The notes under the pieces were generated by a model. It ran no database searches and was not told the origin of the DNA. It worked only from the letters and a program-made list of their open reading frames with translations. Source: Deltaproteobacteria bacterium (GTDB lineage Bacteria > Desulfobacterota > BSN033 > UBA1163). Taken from it: a DNA stretch of 52,937 nucleotides. This document shows, piece by piece, positions 25,272 to 32,800 of the stretch. The number at the start of each line of letters is the position of its first letter. The first letter of the stretch is position 1. The translations under genes and the position numbers were made by a program. The stretch lies in NCBI GenBank assembly GCA_018333535.1, contig JAGXTA010000010.1, positions 1-52,937 of the forward strand, given 5' to 3'.

Positions 25272-26357
25272 ATGTTTGCGGTCATTGATTGTGGCACTAC
25301 GAATTCAAGAGTTTACGTCATCGATGAAAACGAAAGAATTGTGGGACAAAGTTCCGCCCAAGTTGGAGTCCGTGATGTTGCTGTTTCCGGAACCAAGCAG
25401 GTTTTGAAAGATGGCCTCAAACAAGTTTTTATAAAAGCCGCAGAAAGTGTTCCCGTTCCACTCCAAGGGATTGAATTCGCGATAGCCTCTGGAATGATCA
25501 CATCCGAAATCGGTCTCCTGGAAATTCCACATTTGATCGCACCGGTTGGTATCGATGAATTGGTTGAGAATATCCGTTTGGTGAAAGACGAGCAGATCTT
25601 TCCACTTGATATCCCGATCATCTTTATCCGGGGGGTAAAAAACAATCTCGGAAGACTTCCCGTATTCGGGGATCTTCGAAAGCTGGATTTTTTGAGAGGA
25701 GAGGAAGTGCAAACCATCGGGTTACTCCACCATCTCAATCCTCTTTTACCGTTGAATATTGTTTTTTTGTCCTCCCACACCAAGCTTGTTCACGTGAACA
25801 CCGAAAGAAAGATTGCCGGCTGCATTACCACCATTAGTGGCCAGATTTATGAAGCGCTGAAACAGACCAGTATCGCAAAGAGCATCTTCGAACATCCTAC
25901 GGATGGAGGGGTTGGCCTACCGACGGCCTTGGGCTCTGAAGAAATTCTCGAGATGGCGTATGAGAGTGTTCAAAAGGCCGGCCTGCTGCGCGCTTTATTG
26001 ATGCCCAGATTCATGCAGACCTTACTTGTGTCCACCGTTGCGGAACGGCTTCTTTTCACAGAGGCGGCCATTGCCGCCGATGACATGCACGTCTTCGACG
26101 AGTTGGCCCAGCTGGGTTTTCATTCCGATACAAACTACATCCTGATTGGCCAGGAAACCCGCTGTAATATACACGCGGCCTTCATCCATAAAAAGCTCGG
26201 CCGACATTGTCAGGTGGAGATCGTTTCCAAACCGGAGAAAATCGCCGAGTTCACTGTCGGAGGGGCCATTGAAATCGCTCGGAGGGTGACCGGTAAAATT
26301 AGACCCCCGTCAGAAGAATCATACCTGCCATGCGAAAAGAGAGGCGGTCATGTTTGA
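25272..26357 (+). CDS. 2-dehydro-3-deoxygalactonokinase-like sugar-acid kinase
   Basis: A 361-residue DgoK-family protein: phosphate-binding VIDCGTTNSRVYVID at the start, ASGMITSEIGL near residue 75, the FLRGEEVQTIG motif near 138, SSHTKLVHVN near 165 and a closing FTVGGAIEIARRV. DgoK phosphorylates 2-keto-3-deoxygalactonate at C6 before aldol cleavage. The family similarity is good but some positions differ (for example SSHTK for GTHSK), so the exact sugar acid is open. It begins 39 bases after the lyase gene and overlaps tctA by eight bases, so all three are one operon. Cytosolic. Confidence 0.8.
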   Translation: MFAVIDCGTTNSRVYVIDENERIVGQSSAQVGVRDVAVSGTKQVLKDGLKQVFIKAAESVPVPLQGIEFAIASGMITSEIGLLEIPHLIAPVGIDELVENIRLVKDEQIFPLDIPIIFIRGVKNNLGRLPVFGDLRKLDFLRGEEVQTIGLLHHLNPLLPLNIVFLSSHTKLVHVNTERKIAGCITTISGQIYEALKQTSIAKSIFEHPTDGGVGLPTALGSEEILEMAYESVQKAGLLRALLMPRFMQTLLVSTVAERLLFTEAAIAADDMHVFDELAQLGFHSDTNYILIGQETRCNIHAAFIHKKLGRHCQVEIVSKPEKIAEFTVGGAIEIARRVTGKIRPPSEESYLPCEKRGGHV

Positions 26358-27849
26358 AAACTTGATTCTGGGGCTTAAATCCATTTCTAACCCCGGCGTC
26401 CAAGTCGTGACCCTTCTCGGAGTACTGGCGGGTATTTTAGTCTCGTGTCTGCCCGGGCTGAGCGCGACGATGGCGGTGGCCTTGTTACTACCGTTTACCT
26501 TTGGGTTATCTCCGGTGAGCGCTTTACTACTCTTAGCGGGAATCTATGTGGGAGCCATGTTCGGTGGTGCCATTCCGGCAATCCTGCTGTCAACTCCCGG
26601 CACTCCTGCCGCAGTCAGTACTACTTTCGACGGATACCCTATGGCCCAAAAGGGCTACGCGGGCAAGGCCATATCTGTGGCCTGCATTGCCTCCGTTTCG
26701 GCGGGGCTTTTTGGCGTGTTGGTTTTGGCTCTGGTTGCCCCTCCTTTGGCCGAGTTTGCCCTGAAATTTAGTGCGCCTGAATACTTTGCCGTTGCCGTTT
26801 TTGGCCTTGCTGTGATTTCGAGCCTCTCTGAAGGTTCGATTTTGAAGGCCTTTGCCTCAGGTATGATCGGTCTCCTCCTGGCCGTAATTGGTATGGATCC
26901 AATGACTGGTTTCGCACGGTTTACCTTTGGGAGCACCTCCCTTTTGGGAGGGGTCTCGTTTTTGGCCGTTATGGTGGGGACAGCAGCAACGGCAGAGGTT
27001 CTCTTCCAGATCGACCAACCTGTGAAAGAGGTAAAGCAGAAATTTGAAATCGGGACCTTAAGGCTTAGAAAGGCCGATTTGCAGCGCATGGTTAAACCAA
27101 CAGCTATTGGTTGTGTTGTGGGTGTTATCGTTGGCATTATGCCGGCAGCGGGCGCGAATATCGCGTCCTTTGTGTCATGGGCTCAAGCCAAGGTTTGGTC
27201 CAAACACCCGGAGGAGTTTGGCCACGGGTCCATTGAGGGTTTGACGGCATCGGAGGCTGGAAATAATTCAGTGGTGGGAGGCGATCTGGTGCCCATGCTG
27301 ACGCTTGGGATTCCTGGTGACCCGGTGACCGCGATCATGATGGGTGCATTGATTTTGCAGGGTTTGCGACCGGGGCCGATGTTATTCGCGGAACGCCCGG
27401 ACATCGTTTATGGATTATTTCTGGGTTTAATCATCTCCAACTTTTGGGTGTTGCCCCTCGGATTGTTCGGAGCCAGATTTTTCGCAAAAATGACCTCAGT
27501 GCCTAAACCAATCCTGTGGCCGACCATCTTGGCGCTTTGTGTAACCGGCGCCTATGCTTCCGAGGCCAACATGATCCCTGTATATACCCTGGGTTTGTTC
27601 GGCGTGATCGGGTATTTTATGAAAAAGGCAAAATTCCCAGTAGCCCCGCTTATTTTGGGCGTACTGCTTGGCCCCATAGCCGAGGAGAATTTGAGACGTT
27701 CTCTGTTGATGTCCGAAATGGATGCCACGGTCTTTATCACTCGCCCGATTTCTCTTGTCTTGTTCATAATTGCGGCGCTGACCTTGATCTGGCCTTGGAT
27801 CCAAGAACGCTATAGGAAAAAGGTTGTCGAAAGGAACGTTATAAAATAA
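26350..27849 (+). CDS. tctA: Tripartite tricarboxylate transporter, large membrane subunit (TctA)
   Basis: A 499-residue protein with about a dozen membrane spans. It has the TctA signatures SCLPGLSATMAVALLLPFTF near residue 32, GGAIPAILLSTPGTPAA near 73, and the second-half repeat GIMPAAGANIASFVSW near 257. The start codon lies inside the end of the kinase gene, so translation is coupled. With a periplasmic receptor (TctC) and a small membrane subunit (TctB) it forms a secondary importer for carboxylates. The kinase and lyase upstream suggest an aldonate- or uronate-like substrate. A small transposon remnant separates tctA from tctC. Confidence 0.92.
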   Translation: MFENLILGLKSISNPGVQVVTLLGVLAGILVSCLPGLSATMAVALLLPFTFGLSPVSALLLLAGIYVGAMFGGAIPAILLSTPGTPAAVSTTFDGYPMAQKGYAGKAISVACIASVSAGLFGVLVLALVAPPLAEFALKFSAPEYFAVAVFGLAVISSLSEGSILKAFASGMIGLLLAVIGMDPMTGFARFTFGSTSLLGGVSFLAVMVGTAATAEVLFQIDQPVKEVKQKFEIGTLRLRKADLQRMVKPTAIGCVVGVIVGIMPAAGANIASFVSWAQAKVWSKHPEEFGHGSIEGLTASEAGNNSVVGGDLVPMLTLGIPGDPVTAIMMGALILQGLRPGPMLFAERPDIVYGLFLGLIISNFWVLPLGLFGARFFAKMTSVPKPILWPTILALCVTGAYASEANMIPVYTLGLFGVIGYFMKKAKFPVAPLILGVLLGPIAEENLRRSLLMSEMDATVFITRPISLVLFIIAALTLIWPWIQERYRKKVVERNVIK

Positions 27850-27949
27850 AGAGAAACCTTGAATAGATCTTTTATCGGATTTTACGAGGTATAAGTATAC
27901 AGGCTGTCCAAAAAGTCCGGGTGGAAGATAGCAGGAGGAAGATAGCTCC

Positions 27950-27977
27950 TTGACAGAAACACACGATGAACTATAAT
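27950..27977 (+). promoter_or_regulatory. Consensus promoter inside the IS remnant, reading into tctC
   Basis: TTGACA (27950-27955), a 16-bp spacer and TATAAT (27972-27977). Both hexamers are perfect. It was presumably the transposase promoter. It now points at tctC, with no terminator seen in between. Confidence 0.65.
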
Positions 27978-28013
27978 GTGTGAAAAGGATGCTTCGCTTG
28001 GAGGTAATTGGGA

Positions 28014-28124
28014 ATGAAGATGTTCAGGGAATATAGTCAGGGTCAGATGTTTTTGCTTCCTCCATCGTTGGATGAATTTGTGCCTGAGAATCATGAGGTA
28101 CGCATTATTATTGATGGCCGGTGA
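28014..28124 (+). pseudogene. Transposase N-terminal remnant (IS1182-like)
   Basis: GGAGG precedes ATG 28014. The frame runs 36 codons to TGA with FREYSQGQMFLLPPSLDEF and VPENHEVR, the standard opening of IS1182-type transposases. The rest of the gene has been lost. Confidence 0.75.
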
Positions 28125-28204
28125 TTTAGCCTCCGGCAGAAAAGGTTTTTAGACGGCCTGTATAAGTATTAGTAGTAAATCCACTCAAAAGGAGGGCGAA
28201 TTCT

Positions 28205-29173
28205 ATGTTACGAAAATTCACGGTTTATGTTATTGGTGCATGCTTGGCGGCCTTTGTAGCAGCTGGACCTGCGAGTTCAGCCGGTTTCCCCGAAAAACCT
28301 GTGACTCTTCTGGTGCCCCATGCCGCGGGAGGAGGGACCGACGCCATTGCCCGGTCCTTGGCTAGGGCTGTTGAGCCGAGATTGGGACAGCCGATCACGG
28401 TTGTAAATAAACCTGGTGCCAGCGGTGCTGTTGGGATGACTGAGGGACTGAATGCACCAGCGGACGGATACACGGTCATATTCGCCACTGTTGAAATCTG
28501 TCTTCATCCCACGATGGGAAACGTTAAATGGACTCCGGCCGATTTTAAACCAGTGATGCGAGTCAATTTCGATGCTGCGGCAGTGTCGGTAAAAGCGGAC
28601 AGCCCATACAAGACCCTGGAGGAGTTTATCAAAGCAGCCAAGGATAACCCTCGGAAACTAAAGGTTGGGGGCAGCGCGCCTGGTACGGTCTGGCATTTAG
28701 CGGCCCTGGGACTTCAGGAAAAAACAAATACCCAAATGAATATTATTCCCTACCCGGGCGGAGCGGCTCCAGCGATTACAGACTTACTAGGTGGTCATGT
28801 GGATGCAATCACAGTGAGCGCTGCGGAAGTAGGCCAGTATGAAAAAGCCGGAAAAGTGAGAATACTTGCCGTAATGGCCCCGGAGCGTCTGAAAGGTTTT
28901 CCAAACGTGCCCACCACCAAAGAGAAAGGCTATGATCTGGATATGAGCACGTGGAGAGCCTTCGTGGTTCCTGGTAAGACCCCGGACTCAGTAGTCAAAG
29001 TCCTGCATGACAATTTCAAAAAAGGCATGGAATCTCCCCAATTTGTCGAGTTTATGGAAAAGGGCGGATTCGGCATGGGGTATATGTCCGGTGATGCTCT
29101 GGCGAAGTTCATGGTTCAGCAAACCGCTCAGTTCAAACCGTTGCTCGAAGAGGCGGGGCTAGCCAAGAAGTGA
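28205..29173 (+). CDS. tctC: Tripartite tricarboxylate transporter, periplasmic receptor (TctC)
   Basis: A 322-residue receptor with a signal peptide ending near GPASSAG and an excellent ribosome site (AAAGGAGGG). TctC/BugT-family marks: FPEKPVTLLVPHAAGGGTDAIAR just after the signal, VVNKPGASGAVG near residue 62 and the YPGGAAPAITDLLGGHVDA block near 182. It delivers a carboxylate to TctAB. Its position after an IS remnant means it may now be expressed from the IS promoter. The stop codon is part of a strong hairpin (29172-29200) that may protect or end the message. Confidence 0.92.
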   Translation: MLRKFTVYVIGACLAAFVAAGPASSAGFPEKPVTLLVPHAAGGGTDAIARSLARAVEPRLGQPITVVNKPGASGAVGMTEGLNAPADGYTVIFATVEICLHPTMGNVKWTPADFKPVMRVNFDAAAVSVKADSPYKTLEEFIKAAKDNPRKLKVGGSAPGTVWHLAALGLQEKTNTQMNIIPYPGGAAPAITDLLGGHVDAITVSAAEVGQYEKAGKVRILAVMAPERLKGFPNVPTTKEKGYDLDMSTWRAFVVPGKTPDSVVKVLHDNFKKGMESPQFVEFMEKGGFGMGYMSGDALAKFMVQQTAQFKPLLEEAGLAKK

Positions 29174-29269
29174 AGCTCCCCGCCCCAAGGGCGGGGCTTC
29201 CGGGTAAGGTAATTACATTTTACATTGTCGGCTTTCATCCCCGCCTACAAGGCGGGGCATTCAGCCGAC
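29172..29269. repeat. Pair of strong REP-like hairpins between tctC and tctB
   Basis: Hairpin 1: GAAGC-t-CCCCGCCC / GGGCGGGGCTTC (29172-29200), overlapping the tctC stop. Hairpin 2: GTCGGCT / AGCCGAC enclosing CCCCGCC / GGCGGGG (29227-29269). The GGCGGGG core also occurs in the palindrome in front of the RAYT gene (52180-52213), which suggests one REP family. Confidence 0.75.
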
Positions 29270-29309
29270 TTTCCCGTAAAACCGAGTGCTGATGATCATT
29301 GCTTGACCC

Positions 29310-29741
29310 ATGGCTAAAGTAAACATTATCTCAGCTTTTGTGTTGCTGTTTATCGCAGGGTATGTGATGTGGGTCACACGGTCCTATCCTCCACAAAAGA
29401 TGACCCTGGGGCCCGCATTCTTCCCCAAATTGGTCAGTGGCTTTTTAGCGGCATTTTCGCTTGGCATTCTGCTCATGGCATTTTTGAAGGGTGGAAAGGA
29501 AGAAAATCCTTCTACTCCCAGGCGAGCATTGATCATGGCCTTGGTCTGCTTAGGCATTTATATTTTTGCCCTTCCCTGGATTGGCTTTTTGTTCTCTACT
29601 CCACCATTCTTGATTGCTTCAGGGTTTTTCCTTGCCGACGATCCACGAAAATGTTGGAAGGCCATGGCCATATCAGCAGTTCCGATCACCGGTGGTTTGT
29701 ATTACCTATTTGTGGTTTTACTGAAGGTTCCTTTACCATAG
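29310..29741 (+). CDS. tctB: Tripartite tricarboxylate transporter, small membrane subunit (TctB)
   Basis: A 143-residue protein with four hydrophobic spans, about residues 5-25, 40-60, 70-95 and 115-140. It has the TctB/DUF1468 feel, including the early GYVMWVTRSYP and the conserved GPAFFPKLVSGFLA segment. The ribosome site is weak. The gene order tctA-tctC-tctB is unusual (tctC-B-A is common) and may reflect insertions: an IS remnant before tctC and hairpins before tctB. Confidence 0.85.
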   Translation: MAKVNIISAFVLLFIAGYVMWVTRSYPPQKMTLGPAFFPKLVSGFLAAFSLGILLMAFLKGGKEENPSTPRRALIMALVCLGIYIFALPWIGFLFSTPPFLIASGFFLADDPRKCWKAMAISAVPITGGLYYLFVVLLKVPLP

Positions 29742-29793
29742 GTTTTCCTATAATCTTTTAGCAAGATTCCTGGTGGGTTTAATGCCATTTTAT

Positions 29794-29821
29794 CTTCCTC
29801 CCCCCTTTGTGGGGGAGGAAG
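29794..29821. repeat. Hairpin in the leader of the SDR gene
   Basis: CTTCCTCCCCC / GGGGGAGGAAG (11-bp stem). A GTG start at 29807 proposed for the SDR frame would lie in its loop, which argues for the start at 29852. Confidence 0.65.
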
Positions 29822-29851
29822 TCGGCATGGAAAAATATGTGGAAAAGGTTG

Positions 29852-30586
29852 ATGTCCAATAGGGGCTTTGATTTTCGAGGAAAAACAGCGATTGTTACAG
29901 GAGCTACAAGAGGTATCGGCAAGAGTATAGCAGAATATTTTTTAGCCCTTGGCTGTGAAGTCATTGGGACTGGAACCCAGGTTAAGAAAAGAATTCAGGG
30001 GAATTTCATCTGTTTACCCTTGGACCTCTTAGATGATCGCAATCTCGATTCGTTTTTTCGTGGAATTCAAGATTTTCCCAGAATAGATATCCTCGTCAAT
30101 AATGCTGGAATCAATCGGATTGAATCGATTCATAGAATTCAAAAAGAAAATTGGGAAGAGATTATCAAAGTGAATTTAACGGGCCCGATGCGAATGATGA
30201 GGGAAGTCGCCGCGTTGATGATTGAAAAGAAAATCGCTGGTAAGATTTTGAATATCGGCTCGATTTTTGGAGTTGTCTCCAAGGAGAAGCGCGATTCCTA
30301 TTCAGCGAGTAAATTTGGGTTGATTGGGTTGACGGAAGCCAGTGCGTTAGACTTGGCTCCGTACAATATCTTGGTAAATGCTCTTTGTCCGGGTTTCGTA
30401 AAGACCGATGCCACAAAAACGATTCTTTCACCCCTGCAACGTAAGAAAATTTCTTCTGAAATTCCTTTGGGCCGTTTCGCTAATCCCGAAGAAATTGCCC
30501 GAATTGCAGTTTTTCTGTGTTCGGATCTGAATACGTACATTACGGGGCAGACGATCATTGTTGATGGGGGTTACGTGATAAGATAA
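29852..30586 (+). CDS. Short-chain dehydrogenase/reductase
   Basis: A classical SDR of 244 residues from ATG 29852 (AAAAGG upstream; MSNRGFDFRGKTAIVTGATRGIG). The cofactor motif TGATRGIG is at residues 14-21, NNAG near 80, the catalytic serine in NIGSIFG near 130 and YSASK near 145. The end has the GxTIxVDGG pattern. It is probably an NAD(P)-dependent dehydrogenase of a hydroxy or keto sugar acid, as it is the last gene of the lyase-kinase-TctACB run. Many SDRs of this type are annotated as 3-oxoacyl-ACP reductases, but the context argues against fatty acid synthesis. Substrate not determinable. Confidence 0.85.
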   Translation: MSNRGFDFRGKTAIVTGATRGIGKSIAEYFLALGCEVIGTGTQVKKRIQGNFICLPLDLLDDRNLDSFFRGIQDFPRIDILVNNAGINRIESIHRIQKENWEEIIKVNLTGPMRMMREVAALMIEKKIAGKILNIGSIFGVVSKEKRDSYSASKFGLIGLTEASALDLAPYNILVNALCPGFVKTDATKTILSPLQRKKISSEIPLGRFANPEEIARIAVFLCSDLNTYITGQTIIVDGGYVIR

Positions 30587-30683
30587 AAAACGTCGAGAGT
30601 GGCCAGCTATCGACTTATTAAGCCATTATGCAAATCGTTATCATTTTCCTCTTGACAATAGTTTAAAAGAGAAAAAGGGGGGG

Positions 30684-30915
30684 ATCCTATGTTCCTTCTG
30701 TCAAGTCGATAAGACCCGACCACGAGAGGGAAAACAGAAAAATTTTATCTATTATAAAAACAGCAAGTTATAAAATCCTTCTGATTTTGGGAACATCTTC
30801 CCGTTGAATCCTATGACAGATTTGCCTTTAACTCGACGAATCTCTCGCCCATGACGAACTCTGAATTTCAGCGTTATCAGTATCCGGTGTGTCACACCCT
30901 CTTGACCACCCAGCA
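30684..30915 (+). repeat. Long dispersed repeat, inverted copy of 13811-14024
   Basis: Aligns with the minus strand of 13811-14024. It has an extra block near 30706-30724 (TCGATAAGACCCGACCACG), which itself resembles 3955-3975. Confidence 0.75.
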
Positions 30916-30917
30916 TC

Positions 30918-31064
30918 CCTTATCCAGATTCCAAAGTTCAGCGAGAGGCCATGGATTGTCCCGCACGAGGTCCCTACTTTCTGGAGATAAAGAAGAGCAA
31001 GAGATAAGGGGGAAGATGACTAATGGAGCCATTGGGGCGGCAGGGTTTCAGGAGCAGATGGATA
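30918..31064 (+). pseudogene. Decayed REP-associated (Y1) transposase, C-terminal remnant
   Basis: One frame reads FQSSARGHGLSRTRSLLSGD, then DKEEQEIRGKM and AIGAAGFQEQMD. This follows the C-terminal logic of IS200-like RAYT proteins (W-S-S-A-x-x-H, then R-x-L-L, then G-R-P-L-G-S-E-x-F). The segment stops in mid-frame where the copied HlyD tail begins at 31065. It is related to the remnant at 23820-24069. Confidence 0.55.
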
Positions 31065-31184
31065 ATCCCTCTCAGTCCGGGGATGGCGGTAACCGCGGAG
31101 ATCAAGACCGGGGAGAGGAGGGTCATCGAGTTTTTCATTTCCCCCTTCATAAAGCATGTGGATGAGTCGCTGACCCTGAGGTAA
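31065..31184 (+). pseudogene. Duplicated 3' end of the HlyD gene
   Basis: These 120 bases match 19671-19790 with only about half a dozen differences, down to the shared TAA. The left edge is a sharp joint with the RAYT remnant. After the stop codon the two loci diverge at once. Confidence 0.85.
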
Positions 31185-31192
31185 TTTTTCAA

Positions 31193-31258
31193 AAATGGGA
31201 AATAGGAAATGGGAAAGATAAAGTTTGTATCAGTTGTCTGTTGTCCGTAGTCCGTCGT
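31193..31258. repeat. Two heptanucleotide tandem arrays
   Basis: AAATGGG, AAATAGG, AAATGGG at 31193-31213 (identical to words at 14318-14338). Then, after a short spacer, CAGTTGT, CTGTTGT, CCGTAGT, CCGTCGT at 31231-31258. Confidence 0.7.
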
Positions 31259-31301
31259 TAAACTCCAATTGAGTTAAAAATATCTAATAAATCCCCTCTA
31301 A

Positions 31302-31322
31302 CTCCCCTTTGCCAAAGGGGAG
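31302..31322. repeat. Palindrome before the FrhB-like gene (copy 2)
   Basis: CTCCCCTTTG-C-CAAAGGGGAG, a perfect 10-bp stem with the same core as the palindrome at 271-291. Confidence 0.65.
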
Positions 31323-31439
31323 GACCCATTATTATCTCCCTTAAAAATCAAAGAGTTGATTTTCGCTCAATTTGGGTTTAAGAAAAACTTCACCGGGGTT
31401 GACTTTTCCTGGTGGTCTGTAATAATTTCCTCCAGTCAT

Positions 31440-32507
31440 ATGAATAGAGGACTGAAGGGTTTAGAAGAAAGGGTTTTATCGCAGAATCTCTGCATCTCGT
31501 GCGGGGCCTGTCTCTCTCTCTGCCCCTATCTTCGTTCATGGCAGGGGAGGGTGGTCAAGCTTCACGATTGCGGTCTTGACGAAGGCCGTTGCTTTGCCTA
31601 TTGCCCCCGGATAGATGTTGATCAGGGCTCGCTCCAAGGAAAAGCACATGGTAAGGATGATCGTGATGTTGTGATGGGGCCTGTTCGGGCCATTTTGATG
31701 GCCAGAGCAAAAGATCCCATCTGGAGGCAGAGAGCTCAGAGCGGCGGGGTAGTCTCTGCACTGATCGACTTTGCGCTCAGAAAGAAGGCCATTGATGCGG
31801 CCATTCTGACGCTTCGGGATACCGACTTACTTCCAAAAGGTCGAATGGTCAGGAATCGTGAAGATATTTTGACCTGTGCCGGTTCGAGTTATGTCTCGGG
31901 TCCGACACTCGAAGCGCTCCATAAGGGTCCGTGGCAGGAAGAAGAGAAGATCGGAGTGGTGGGCCTGCCCTGCCAGGCACTTGCACTGGCAAAAATGGGG
32001 ACAACCCCCGTAGAAAAGAAAGGATCTATTGATAAAGTGAACCTCGTCATCGGTCTCTTCTGCACCTGGGCCCTCGAATATGAAAAATTGATGGTCTTCT
32101 TAAAAAAGAGAGTGGGAGAAGGATGTATTGAAAAGATGGATATCACTTCACCTCCGGAAAGGCTTTTTAAGATAAAGATGGCGGACGGATTACACAGCCT
32201 CCCTGTTGATGAGATTCGTCCCTTCATCCGCAACGGCTGCCGCGTCTGTTTCGATATGACGGCTGAGTTTTCGGATATCTCAGTCGGCACAGTGGAGGGC
32301 ATTGAGGGATGGAGCACCGTGATCCTCCGCTCTGACACAGGTGAAGACCTTTTTAAAAAAGCGGAAGGAGAAGGCATTATCGAATCCCGGCCCTTACCGG
32401 AGGATCATTTGAATCATCTTAGAGAAGCCTCTCTCCTCAAGAAGGAACGAGCGTTTATCGCCATCAAGGAGAGAAAAAAACAACAGATAATCCTTCAAAA
32501 GCCGTGA
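31440..32507 (+). CDS. F420-hydrogenase/dehydrogenase beta-subunit-like iron-sulfur protein (FrhB family)
   Basis: About 355 residues from ATG 31440. Upstream TTG 31356 gives an unconvincing extension. Near the N-terminus lies a ferredoxin-like cluster motif, LCISCGACLSLCPY (C-x2-C-x2-C-x3-C-P), followed by more cysteines (DEGRCFAYCP). The body carries the FrhB pattern: AQSGGVVSALIDFAL near residue 103, VGLPCQALALAKM near 175 and RNGCRVCFDMTAEFSDISVG near 260, which in the family bind flavin and a second cluster. FrhB-like proteins pass electrons between ferredoxin, flavin and a partner enzyme. Here it lies ahead of iorAB, so it may connect that oxidoreductase to another electron carrier. The ribosome site is poor. 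Confidence 0.75.
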   Translation: MNRGLKGLEERVLSQNLCISCGACLSLCPYLRSWQGRVVKLHDCGLDEGRCFAYCPRIDVDQGSLQGKAHGKDDRDVVMGPVRAILMARAKDPIWRQRAQSGGVVSALIDFALRKKAIDAAILTLRDTDLLPKGRMVRNREDILTCAGSSYVSGPTLEALHKGPWQEEEKIGVVGLPCQALALAKMGTTPVEKKGSIDKVNLVIGLFCTWALEYEKLMVFLKKRVGEGCIEKMDITSPPERLFKIKMADGLHSLPVDEIRPFIRNGCRVCFDMTAEFSDISVGTVEGIEGWSTVILRSDTGEDLFKKAEGEGIIESRPLPEDHLNHLREASLLKKERAFIAIKERKKQQIILQKP

Positions 32508-32528
32508 AAAAATTGGCGCCCTGTGCCT

Positions 32529-32699
32529 CGGCCCATAGGGTTGGGAGTATTGAAAAAACTTTAGAAGGCGGGTCATTAGATGTTATGGGTAACCTTCATT
32601 TTAAGTTAGATAGCGGTATCACCCAGGTTTGGGCAATGGAGTTTAATATGAGAGGTTCCGCCCTAAAGTTCCTCCAATCCCCCCAACCCTATGGGCCGG
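32529..32699. repeat. MITE-like element with long terminal inverted repeats
   Basis: The outer 17 bp, CGGCCCATAGGGTTGGG (32529-32545) and its exact reverse complement (32682-32698), are perfect. The pairing continues inward with mismatches to about 43 bp per arm (GGCGG at 32567-32571 facing CCGCC at 32658-32662). The core has no ORF with a start signal, and no clear target duplication is seen. It separates the FrhB-like gene from iorA. Confidence 0.75.
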
Positions 32700-32800
32700 A
32701 AGGATGCTGATTTTGGGAACATAACTTTTTACAGTTTTTCACTGAAGCGTGGATGTGAGCCGAAAGAGTAAGGCATTACATCAATAGAAGGGGTAAGCGG

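Larger units (their letters stand above)
27890..28169 (+). mobile_element. Internally deleted IS (MITE-like) between tctA and tctC
   Basis: The 9-bp direct repeat TATAAGTAT occurs at 27890-27898 and 28161-28169. Inside it, the ends ACAGGCTGTCCAAAAAG (from 27899) and TTTTTAGACGGCCTG (to 28160) are imperfect inverted repeats. The interior keeps a promoter and the first 36 codons of a transposase. It reads as an insertion with target duplication that has lost most of its gene. Confidence 0.75.
30587..31439. other. Repeat-packed gap of 850 bp
   Basis: It is made almost entirely of recognisable debris: the long dispersed repeat (30684-30915), a RAYT remnant, a copied HlyD tail, two heptanucleotide arrays and a palindrome. 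A frame across 30851-31165 is a chimera of these pieces and not a gene. Confidence 0.7.

Noticed and set aside
30851-31165. 104-residue plus-strand frame
   Set aside because: A chimera of the dispersed repeat, a RAYT tail and, in the wrong frame, the copied HlyD end; not a gene.
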